Source: JAJFFW01 sp038531315
GTDB lineage: Bacteria > Pseudomonadota > Alphaproteobacteria > Caulobacterales > Parvularculaceae
Length of the DNA: 64,000 nt
Reading direction: 5' to 3'
Assembly (NCBI GenBank): GCA_038531315.1
Contig: JBCBBT010000009.1
Span: forward strand, 4,836 to 68,835
A model generated the notes under the pieces. The model made no database searches, was not told the DNA's origin, and worked only from the letters and a program-made list of their open reading frames with translations. The translations under genes and the position numbers were made by a program. Within the stretch, counting starts at the first letter, position 1. The number at the start of each line of letters is the position of its first letter. Of this stretch, positions 42,158-49,251 are shown piece after piece.

Positions 42158-42676
42158 ATGGCGTTGCGCCCGCTCACCCCGCATCAGGACGCCGCCGCGC
42201 TTCACGCCCTATTTGGCGATGAGGAAAGTTGCCGCTACCTGCCGGCGCCGGCGACCAACTCTGTTGTCGAAACCCGTGAGCGCCTGATTGCGTGGGCGCC
42301 GCCCGCGGGCGGGGCGCAGTGGGCGGTGTGCGAAACGCCGGACGGGCCCGCCCTTGGCCGCGTCTTGTTATTGCCTGTGCGCCCGCGTGTTTTTGAGGCG
42401 GCGATCGGCGTCGTTCCCGCCGCGCGGGGCAAGGGACTCGCGCTGCAGGCCCTCGCCGCCGCGCTCGCACATGCATTCAGTGAACTTGCCGCGCGGCGCC
42501 TGATCGCGGAGATCGATCCCGACAATACGCCCTCCTTGAAACTGTTCGCGGCGTTAGGCTTTCAGCGCGAGGCTTTTTTCCGCGAAGACTTTGAGACGCA
42601 TATCGGCGTGCGCGATACGGTCATCATGGGACTGATCAAGTCTGATCCGCCCCTATGGCGCAAATTTATCGCCTGA
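42158..42676 (+). CDS. GNAT family N-acetyltransferase
   Basis: A 172-residue acetyltransferase of the RimJ/RimL-like group. It has the start MALRPLTPHQDAAALHALFG, the core strand VFEAAIGVVPAARGKGLALQ with the acetyl-CoA loop, and ARRLIAEIDPDNTPSLKLFAA followed by LGFQREAFFRED, the typical end of this group. Start at 42158 because AAGGAG precedes it by seven bases. Substrate unknown. It interrupts the common infB-rbfA neighbourhood together with the next three genes. Confidence 0.9.
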   Translation: MALRPLTPHQDAAALHALFGDEESCRYLPAPATNSVVETRERLIAWAPPAGGAQWAVCETPDGPALGRVLLLPVRPRVFEAAIGVVPAARGKGLALQALAAALAHAFSELAARRLIAEIDPDNTPSLKLFAALGFQREAFFREDFETHIGVRDTVIMGLIKSDPPLWRKFIA

Positions 42677-42689
42677 CGGCGCCTGTTTT

Positions 42690-42896
42690 TCAGTCGGGTT
42701 TTCGCCCCGTGAGGTCCGGCGCGTCGGCGCTGCGCCGCGCCCAGATACGGTCCTTGCGTTCGGCGAGTTCGCCTTCAATCGCCGCTGCGAGCGCCTGCGC
42801 CCGCGCCGGGTTTCGGCCCCGGCTGACGGCGCGCTGCGCCAGACGCCGTGCGGCGAGGAGTTCGCGAAAGGTCAAATGCTTGAGGCGATCGGTCAT
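42690..42896 (-). CDS. Small basic hypothetical protein (68 aa)
   Basis: A short, Arg- and Ala-rich helical protein (MTDRLKHLTFRELLAARRLA, QRAVSRGRNPARAQALAAAI, then LAERKDRIWARR). It lies on the minus strand between the GNAT gene (13 bp away) and the photolyase gene, in a gap otherwise empty. No ribosome site is clear. I do not recognise it. The even helix periodicity supports coding, but chance reading is possible. Confidence 0.38.
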   Translation of the reverse strand: MTDRLKHLTFRELLAARRLAQRAVSRGRNPARAQALAAAIEGELAERKDRIWARRSADAPDLTGRKPD

Positions 42897-42933
42897 CGCG
42901 AAAAACTGCGCTCTTGAGACTAAACAGGCGAGT

Positions 42934-44478
42934 ATGCGAACCGCCGCACCGCAAATTGTCTGGTTCAAACGCGATCTGCGCGTTGTCGATCACGAACCGC
43001 TGGTCAGGGCCGCCGCCGCGGGGCCCGTGATCCCTCTCTATGTCGTCGAGCCGGGATTATGGGCGGAGCCCGATGCGTCCGGCCGCCACTGGGCGTTTAT
43101 CGCCGAGAGCCTTCATGCGCTTGACCGCGATCTCAGAGCGCTGGGCGCGCCCCTCGTGGTGCGCTGCGGAGAGGTCGTAGAGGTGCTGTCCGGCATGGTG
43201 CGCGCAACCGGCGCTGACGGCCTCTGGTCCCATGAAGAAACCGGCAATGCATGGACTTACGCCCGCGACAAACGCGTCGCCGCCTGGGCGAGCGCGAACG
43301 GCGTTGCGTGGCGTGAAACACCGCAAGGCGGGGTCATTCGTCGCCTCAAAACACGCAATGGATGGGCGCGCCAATGGGACAAGGTCATGGCGCGCCAGGT
43401 TCTCGATCCGCCGCATCTGACGGCGGCGACAGGCGTTGCGAGCGCGCCTTTGAAGACGGCGGCGGCGCTCGGGCTCGACGATGATCCGTGTCCGGGGCGA
43501 CAGGCGGGCGGCCGCGAGCAAGGGCTTTTATTGCTGGAGAGTTTTCTGGCCGAACGCGGCGCGCCCTATCGCCGGGCCATGTCGGCGCCGGGGCCGGGCG
43601 CCGCGCATTGTTCGCGGCTCTCGCCGCATCTTGCGTTCGGCACGCTCTCAATGCGTGAGGTCGCGCAGGCGACCTGGGCCCGCCAGCGCGCATTGAAACA
43701 AATGAGCGGCCCGGTCGGCGGCTGGCGCGGGTCAATGGCGTCATTTTCCAGCCGGCTTCACTGGCGACATCATTTCATGCAGAAGCTGGAAGATGAGCCG
43801 GGGCTTGAATTTGAAAATCTGCACCCGGCCTATAATGGCATGCGCCCGGCGGTCCCTGACCGTCAAAGGCTCGCGGCATGGTCAAACGGCGAGACCGGCT
43901 TGCCGTTTGTGGATGCGTGCATGCGGTGTCTGCGCGCCACCGGCTGGATGAACTTTCGAATGCGCGCCATGTTGATGGCGGTGGCGAGCTATCATCTCTG
44001 GTTGCCGTGGCGCGCGAGCGGCGCCGTTCTCGCCCGGCTGTTCACCGATTATGAGCCCGGCATTCACTGGCCGCAGACCCAGATGCAGTCCGGCACCACG
44101 GGCATCAACACGGTGCGTATCTATAACCCCGTCAAACAGGGTTATGATCAGGACCCTGACGGCGCGTTTGTGCGTCAATGGATACCGGCGCTCCGCGCGG
44201 CGCCCGACGCCTATATCCACGAGCCGTGGAAATGGTCCGACGCCGGCTCGATCCTCGACAAAACCTATCCCGCGCCAATTGTGGATCACATAGCGGCGGC
44301 GCGCGCCGCCCGCGACAAGGTCCATGCCGTGCGCCGCGCCGCCGGTTTCGGGCGCGACGCCAAAGCGATCCAGTCGAAACACGGCAGCCGAAAGAGCGGC
44401 CTGAAACAGATGTCGGCCGCGCGTAAACGCGCCGGCAAGTCGCGCAGCGACACGGGACAACTTTCCCTTGACCTCTAG
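42934..44478 (+). CDS. Cryptochrome/deoxyribodipyrimidine photolyase family protein
   Basis: FAD flavoprotein of the DNA photolyase/cryptochrome superfamily, 514 residues. The N-terminal antenna domain (about 5-130) has IVWFKRDLRVVDHEPLVRAA and VEPGLWAEPDASGRHWAFI. The FAD domain has RLSPHLAFGTLSMREV, WRHHFMQKLEDEPGLEF, TGLPFVDACMRCLRATGWMN, and IHWPQTQMQSGTTGINTVRI then YNPVKQGYDQDPDGAFV. The MQSGTTGINT signature places it in a bacterial subgroup distinct from classical CPD photolyases, so the lesion (or a sensory role) is open. A basic C-terminal tail ends RSDTGQLSLDL. Followed by a TrpF-like gene 25 bp later. Confidence 0.9.
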   Translation: MRTAAPQIVWFKRDLRVVDHEPLVRAAAAGPVIPLYVVEPGLWAEPDASGRHWAFIAESLHALDRDLRALGAPLVVRCGEVVEVLSGMVRATGADGLWSHEETGNAWTYARDKRVAAWASANGVAWRETPQGGVIRRLKTRNGWARQWDKVMARQVLDPPHLTAATGVASAPLKTAAALGLDDDPCPGRQAGGREQGLLLLESFLAERGAPYRRAMSAPGPGAAHCSRLSPHLAFGTLSMREVAQATWARQRALKQMSGPVGGWRGSMASFSSRLHWRHHFMQKLEDEPGLEFENLHPAYNGMRPAVPDRQRLAAWSNGETGLPFVDACMRCLRATGWMNFRMRAMLMAVASYHLWLPWRASGAVLARLFTDYEPGIHWPQTQMQSGTTGINTVRIYNPVKQGYDQDPDGAFVRQWIPALRAAPDAYIHEPWKWSDAGSILDKTYPAPIVDHIAAARAARDKVHAVRRAAGFGRDAKAIQSKHGSRKSGLKQMSAARKRAGKSRSDTGQLSLDL

Positions 44479-44503
44479 CGGCCGCCGCCGCTTTTTTGGG
44501 ACC

Positions 44504-45181
44504 ATGACGCCGTTCAAAATCTGCTGCATGCTGACGCCCGCCGAGATCGATATGGCGGTGGCGGCCGGGGCCCGCGCCGTCGGGCTTGTTGCGGACATGC
44601 CCAACGGACCCGGTATCTTGTCGGACGATAAAGTCAAAACGCTCGCCGACCATGTGCGCGCCGCCCATGGCGATGCGGTCTGGTCGGTCCTCCTGACGAG
44701 CCGGATCGACCCCGGCGAGATCGCCGATCACATCGCATCGACCGGCGTCAACACGGTCCAGATTGTCGACCATGACGGCATGGCCGCGATCCCTGAAATC
44801 CGTGCGGCGCATCCGACCGTTCGCGTCCTGCAAGTGGTCCACGTCGAAGATGAAAGCGCGATCGACATCGCATCCGCAGCGGCGGGTGCGGCGGACTTTA
44901 TACTGCTCGACTCAGGCAAACCCAGCAGCGCGGTCAAAACCTTCGGCGGCACCGGCGACACCCATGACTGGACCATCAGCAGACAAATTGTCGAGGCGGT
45001 GGAAAAACCCGTCTTCCTCGCCGGCGGCCTCGGTCCGGACAATATACGCGCGGCGATGGCCGCCGTGCGCCCTTATGGCGTCGACATCTGTTCGGGCCTG
45101 CGCGACCGCGACAACGGCTATGTTCTGCTTGGCGAACGCCTCAGCGCGTTTGCGGCGGCCCTGGCGGCGCCCGCCGGGTGA
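44504..45181 (+). CDS. Phosphoribosylanthranilate isomerase-like protein (second TrpF homologue)
   Basis: TIM-barrel protein of the TrpF superfamily, 225 residues, unlike the true trpF at 61,208. It begins FKICCMLTPAEIDMAVAAGA (true TrpF: KICG). It has GLVADMPNGPGI where TrpF has GFVFYPKSPR, then FILLDSGKPSS and TFGGTGDTHDWTIS, and LAGGLGPDNIRAAM and YGVDICSGLRD at the end. Cys7 is kept and an Asp stands where TrpF has its acid, so some isomerase chemistry is possible. Substrate loops differ throughout. Such paralogues are often annotated as TrpF without proof. It is encoded 25 bp after the photolyase gene and well away from trpB. Confidence 0.8.
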   Translation: MTPFKICCMLTPAEIDMAVAAGARAVGLVADMPNGPGILSDDKVKTLADHVRAAHGDAVWSVLLTSRIDPGEIADHIASTGVNTVQIVDHDGMAAIPEIRAAHPTVRVLQVVHVEDESAIDIASAAAGAADFILLDSGKPSSAVKTFGGTGDTHDWTISRQIVEAVEKPVFLAGGLGPDNIRAAMAAVRPYGVDICSGLRDRDNGYVLLGERLSAFAAALAAPAG

Positions 45182-45261
45182 CGGCGCCGCACCGCGCTGC
45201 TGAGGGCGCAAATGCCGGCGGGCCACTTTCCAATCCGGCGGCGCGAGCCTAGATTGTCCCC

Positions 45262-45687
45262 ATGGCAAAACGTTTTGGATATGCGAAAGGCCCGAGCCAG
45301 CGACAGCTCCGGGCAGGCGAGCTTATCCGCCATGCGCTTGTGGAAATCTTCCAGCGCGAGGATTTGCGCGATCCGGCGTTGGCGGGCGTGTCGATCACCG
45401 TCTCTGAAGTGCGCGCTTCCCCGGACTTGAAGAACGCGACGGTATTTTGCGCGCCCCTCGGCGCGGGCCTCACCGCGCCGGAGGATGACGGCGCGCGCGG
45501 CGCGGTGATCGATGCGCTCAACAAGAGTTCGGCTTATCTGCGCGGGCTTCTGGGCCGGCGCATCGATCTCAAATATACGCCCGCCCTGTCGTTTCGCGGC
45601 GATGACAGCTTTCAGGAAGCGCGCCGGATCGATGCGCTTCTCGACAGCCCGGAAGTGCGGCGCGATCTGTATACGGATAAGGAATAG
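45262..45687 (+). CDS. rbfA: Ribosome-binding factor A
   Basis: Assembly factor for the 30S subunit, KH-like fold, 141 residues. Family pattern: SQRQLRAGELIRHALVEIFQ, then DPALAGVSITVSEVRASPDL, ATVFCAPLG, ALNKSSAYLRGLLGRRIDLK and YTPALSFRGDDSFQEARRID. Upstream of truB as usual, with a 145-bp gap. In many relatives it follows infB directly; here four genes lie between. Confidence 0.95.
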   Translation: MAKRFGYAKGPSQRQLRAGELIRHALVEIFQREDLRDPALAGVSITVSEVRASPDLKNATVFCAPLGAGLTAPEDDGARGAVIDALNKSSAYLRGLLGRRIDLKYTPALSFRGDDSFQEARRIDALLDSPEVRRDLYTDKE

Positions 45688-45832
45688 GCGGCGTAGAAAT
45701 AAGACCGCACAAGGTCGCTCCGGATCGCGGCCCGCGTCTTGACCGGTCGCCGCGCCCATGCTTTGAGGCTCGCCGCACAGAGCCACGTCGCCGTCCGAAC
45801 CGGCGCTGGCCGCAATTACGGACCTGAACAAT

Positions 45833-46765
45833 ATGGGAAGACGCAGGAAAAAAGGCCGCCCGGTTTCCGGGTGGCTGATTGTCGACAAGGCCTATGATGT
45901 CGGCTCGACGGAGACGGTCTCGAAAGCCCGCTGGCTCTTGCAGGCGCAAAAAGCCGGGCACGCAGGAACGCTCGACCCCCTCGCGACCGGCGTATTGCCA
46001 ATTGCTTTCGGCGAGGCCACGAAAACCGTTCCTTATGTCATGGACGCACAAAAGACCTATCGCTTCACCGCGCGCTGGGGGGCGGCGACCGCAACGGACG
46101 ACGCCGAAGGCGCCGTGATCGCGACCGCCGACCATCGCCCGTCGCCGACGGAAATTGAGGCGGTGTTGCCCGACTTTACCGGCGAGATTGAGCAGATCCC
46201 GCCGCAGTTCTCTGCGATCAAGATCGACGGCGAGCGCGCCTATGATATCGCGCGCGACGGCGAGGCGGTGGCGATCCCGTCGCGCCCGGTCATGATCCAC
46301 GCATTGCATCTGATCGAAACGCCGGACGCGGACACCGCCGTTTTTGAAGCGGTCACGGGCAAGGGCGCTTATGTGCGCGCGCTCGTCCGCGATATCGCCG
46401 AGGCGCTCGGGACCCGCGGTCACGTCAGCGCGCTGCGCCGCGTTGCGGTCGGGCCGTTCCACGCCGACGACGGCGTCGCCATTGCAGACCTTGAAAAACT
46501 GGAGACGCCCGAGTTGCGCGATGAAATGCTCTGCGGTCTCGACGTCGCGCTTTCGGCGATGCCGCAGACGGCGGTCTCCGGCGCGGAAGCGGAAAAATTA
46601 CGCAAAGGCCAGGCGGCCGTCATTCAGCCCGCCGCCGCCAAAGGCATTCGCGGCGAACGGTCCGGATTTATTCCTGAAGTATTCGCTTCGCTGCATGGCG
46701 ATCCCGTCGCAATTTGCGCGCTCGACGGCCTGAAGTTGAAACCTGTACGGGTTTTTAACCTTTAA
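45833..46765 (+). CDS. truB: tRNA pseudouridine(55) synthase TruB
   Basis: Makes pseudouridine 55 in tRNAs. The catalytic Asp is D48 in GHAGTLDPLATGVLP. SGWLIVDKAYDVGSTETVSK opens the enzyme core. TYRFTARWGAATATDDAEG, IPPQFSAIKIDGERAYDIAR and GKGAYVRALVRDIAEALGT are typical. A C-terminal PUA-like part follows (about 240-305). Length 310. A large open frame on the opposite strand is a GC artefact. Confidence 0.96.
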   Translation: MGRRRKKGRPVSGWLIVDKAYDVGSTETVSKARWLLQAQKAGHAGTLDPLATGVLPIAFGEATKTVPYVMDAQKTYRFTARWGAATATDDAEGAVIATADHRPSPTEIEAVLPDFTGEIEQIPPQFSAIKIDGERAYDIARDGEAVAIPSRPVMIHALHLIETPDADTAVFEAVTGKGAYVRALVRDIAEALGTRGHVSALRRVAVGPFHADDGVAIADLEKLETPELRDEMLCGLDVALSAMPQTAVSGAEAEKLRKGQAAVIQPAAAKGIRGERSGFIPEVFASLHGDPVAICALDGLKLKPVRVFNL

Positions 46766-46927
46766 AATCTGACAGGCGCGCGCGCATGCCTTCTCGGCTT
46801 TGTGGTCGCGCCTCAGCCCATCACCCAACTGTGAGCCTCGGTGACCGCTTCGTCATGTGCGTTCGGCGGTTGGCGTTCCTACATTGCATCCGGCGCGTGA
46901 TAAAGTGATCACCACAAGGAGCAATTG

Positions 46928-47722
46928 ATGCGTAAGAGTTTTAGTAAAGGCGCCCTGACGATTTCGACAGCGCTTACAACGGCCTTGACGGCTGGCCTCG
47001 CGACGTCTCCGGCGAACGCTGGCGATATTTTCAATTTCGAACCCGCGCCGTCGCGCGCCTACATTTCGGTTTTCGGCGGCGGATCATTTTTGAACGACAG
47101 CGATTTCGCCGGCGTTTCAAATCCGGACGCGGGCGTGCCCGGCCCGACAGGCGTCGCCGGCGCGCCGCTCGACGTCGCGCTTGATTATTCAACCGGCTTT
47201 ACGGTCGGCGGCGCGGTCGGCAAGCAGTTGCCATTCACTTATTTCGGCATTTTCCAGCCGCGGCTCGAGATCGAGGTGAGCTATCTGGAAAACGATATCG
47301 ACGCCGGCTCATTTAATGGCGGCGTCCAGACATTCGGCGGCCAGCAAGAAGCGATCTTCGTTTATCTGAACAATTATTCCGATATTCGCTGGTCGCAAAA
47401 TCAGGCGTTCGTTCCTTATATCGGCGGCGGTCTCGGTGCGGCCTTTATCGATTCCGATGTCGGCTATTTCCCCGCGAGCGCGTCAGCGCCCACATTCGCC
47501 GTCCAGGGCAGCGACACTGCCTTTGCCGGCCATATCGCGGCGGGCGCGAGTTATGCGCTCGGTCAAAACGCCGAGCTCTTCACTGAGGGGCGCTATTTCC
47601 GGATCCGGAACGCGCAGTTTGAGCGAAATTTTGTCGGCGGCGGTAATCAGATTTTTGTCGGCGACGTCGATGACGATATTGCCGGCTTCACGGTTACCGG
47701 CGGCCTGCGCTGGAAATTCTGA
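46928..47722 (+). CDS. Outer membrane beta-barrel protein
   Basis: A 264-residue exported protein. Signal peptide is about 1-31 (ending SPANAG), then alternating strands typical of an eight-stranded OmpA/Omp25-like barrel: AYISVFGGGSFLNDSDFAG, LDYSTGFTVGGAVGKQL, LEIEVSYLEND, FVPYIGGGLGAAFIDSD, and the closing strand FTVTGGLRWKF with the C-terminal Phe that guides BAM assembly. AAGGAG precedes the ATG. It stands alone with a strong terminator behind it. Function unknown; probably structural or receptor-like. Confidence 0.88.
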   Translation: MRKSFSKGALTISTALTTALTAGLATSPANAGDIFNFEPAPSRAYISVFGGGSFLNDSDFAGVSNPDAGVPGPTGVAGAPLDVALDYSTGFTVGGAVGKQLPFTYFGIFQPRLEIEVSYLENDIDAGSFNGGVQTFGGQQEAIFVYLNNYSDIRWSQNQAFVPYIGGGLGAAFIDSDVGYFPASASAPTFAVQGSDTAFAGHIAAGASYALGQNAELFTEGRYFRIRNAQFERNFVGGGNQIFVGDVDDDIAGFTVTGGLRWKF

Positions 47723-47771
47723 TAAGCCCCTGAGCGTCTTTTACCCCTCCCTCCTGAAGACGCTACACACT

Positions 47772-47807
47772 GAGCCGCCTCCGGCCCCCGGATGGCGGCT
47801 CTTTTTT
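47772..47807 (+). terminator. Rho-independent terminator after the barrel protein
   Basis: GAGCCGCC and GGCGGCTC flank a 14-base loop that itself can pair (TCCGG/CCGGA), then T6. Fifty bases after the stop codon. Confidence 0.85.
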
Positions 47808-48028
47808 CGCTTGTTGCGTGAGCGTCTTCTTTGTCGGTGCGCATTTGTCGGTGCGCGCGCAGGGGCCCGGCGCATGGCCTTTGCGGTCGCTCAAACCGGC
47901 CCGGCGCCCGGCCGCATGCGGACCCTTGCAAAACCGCGCCGTTTCCCCCATAAGCCGCCGCAATTGATCTGACCCTGCTGGACGGCGTCCTGGCAGGGCC
48001 TTGAGTTCTCGGCGCCGCGGAGAAAAAA

Positions 48029-48298
48029 ATGTCTATTACCCCAGAGCGCAAATCTGCGCTGATCAAAGAGTATGGCGTGAAAGACGGCGACACGGGGTCG
48101 CCGGAAGTACAGGTTGCGATCCTGTCGGAACGTATTTCGAACCTGACCGAACATTTCAAAGGCCACAAAAAAGACAACCACTCGCGCCGCGGGCTTTTGA
48201 AAATGGTGTCGCAGCGTCGCCGCCTTCTCGACTATGTCCGCGCAAAAGATGAAAGCCGCTATAAGACGTTGATCGAACGTCTTGGTCTGCGTCGCTAG
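48029..48298 (+). CDS. rpsO: 30S ribosomal protein S15
   Basis: A ribosomal protein of 89 residues that binds 16S rRNA helices 20-22 and usually represses its own translation. Standard features: MSITPERKSALIKEYGVKDG, DTGSPEVQVAILSERISNLT, HFKGHKKDNHSRRGLLKMVS and the end TLIERLGLRR. The 220-bp leader (47,808-48,028) has no gene; an autoregulatory leader is expected for rpsO but I cannot draw a convincing one. An SDR gene lies between it and pnp. Confidence 0.97.
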   Translation: MSITPERKSALIKEYGVKDGDTGSPEVQVAILSERISNLTEHFKGHKKDNHSRRGLLKMVSQRRRLLDYVRAKDESRYKTLIERLGLRR

Positions 48299-48334
48299 TC
48301 GGCCCTGCGCCGCGGTTTTCCGGGAAGGAACCCA

Positions 48335-49111
48335 ATGAAACTATCGGGCGAGACAGCCATTATCACCGGCGGCGCTTCCGGCCTTGGCGGCGCAACAGCG
48401 GAAGCGCTCACCGCCGCCGGCGCACGGGTCGCCATCTGGGATCTCAACGACGAAAAAGGCGAAACGCACGCGCGCAAGCTCGGCGGCGTATTCTGCAAAG
48501 TCGATGTCGCCGATGAAGACAGCGTCAAGGCGGCGCTGTCGAAGTCGATCGCCGAAGTCGGCGCGCCGCGCATTCTCGTGAATTGCGCGGGCATTGCGAC
48601 GGGCGAGAAAGTGATCGGCAACAAGGTCGATGACGCCCGCCGCCCGCACCGGCTGGACTCCTTCGCCCGGGTTATCAATGTCAATCTGATCGGCACGTTC
48701 AATTGCATCCGTCTCGTGGCGGAAGAAATTGAAAAGCTGGAGCCGCTCGAAGACGGCGAACGCGGCGTGATCATCAACACCGCGTCGGTCGCCGCTTTTG
48801 AAGGCCAGGTCGGTCAGGCCGCTTATTCCGCGTCGAAAGGCGGCGTTGTCGGCATGACCCTGCCGATTGCGCGCGATCTCATGAACGCCGGCATTCGCTG
48901 TAACACAATCGCGCCGGGCATTTTCTGGACGCCCATGATGGCGGGCATGGATCAGAAAATTCAGGACGCGCTCGGCGCAATGGTGCCGTTCCCGAAACGG
49001 CTCGGCAAACCTGAAGAATTCGCTTCGCTGGCCCTCGAAATCTGTCGCAACGTCATGATCAATGGCGAAACCTTGCGGCTCGACGGCGCCATCCGAATGC
49101 AGCCCCGATAA
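48335..49111 (+). CDS. SDR family dehydrogenase, 3-hydroxyacyl-CoA dehydrogenase type 2-like
   Basis: Short-chain dehydrogenase of 258 residues. The NAD site is TGGASGLGGATAEALTAAG, with a conserved Asp (IWDLND) that favours NAD over NADP. Then NCAGIA and the catalytic Ser, Tyr and Lys in INTASVAAFEGQVGQ and AYSASKGGVVGMTL, followed by APGIFWTPMM. Overall it resembles HSD17B10-type enzymes acting on 3-hydroxyacyl-CoA, with the sequence IATGEKVIGNKVDD after the NAG motif. It sits unusually between rpsO and pnp, which are normally adjacent, with its own short terminator. Confidence 0.9.
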   Translation: MKLSGETAIITGGASGLGGATAEALTAAGARVAIWDLNDEKGETHARKLGGVFCKVDVADEDSVKAALSKSIAEVGAPRILVNCAGIATGEKVIGNKVDDARRPHRLDSFARVINVNLIGTFNCIRLVAEEIEKLEPLEDGERGVIINTASVAAFEGQVGQAAYSASKGGVVGMTLPIARDLMNAGIRCNTIAPGIFWTPMMAGMDQKIQDALGAMVPFPKRLGKPEEFASLALEICRNVMINGETLRLDGAIRMQPR

Positions 49112-49122
49112 TAAAAAGCACC

Positions 49123-49146
49123 GCGCCGCCGCTAAGGCGGCGCTTT
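49123..49146 (+). terminator. Short terminator after the SDR gene
   Basis: GCGCCGCC, loop GCTAA, GGCGGCGC, then only TTT. Weak; probably allows partial read-through to pnp. Confidence 0.55.
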
Positions 49147-49251
49147 GCTATCAGGCTGCCAATCCGACGCGCTCAGACAATCCGGTCTTTGCGCCATTTG
49201 ACGAAAGTCCGCATAGAGAAAAAAGCGGACTGATATGAAAGTAGAAACGAT

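Noticed and set aside
45569..46462. 297-codon open frame opposite truB
   Set aside because: Antisense to a confidently assigned gene.
47808..48028. S15 autoregulatory leader
   Set aside because: Expected from family knowledge but no convincing pseudoknot or S15-site mimic could be drawn by eye.
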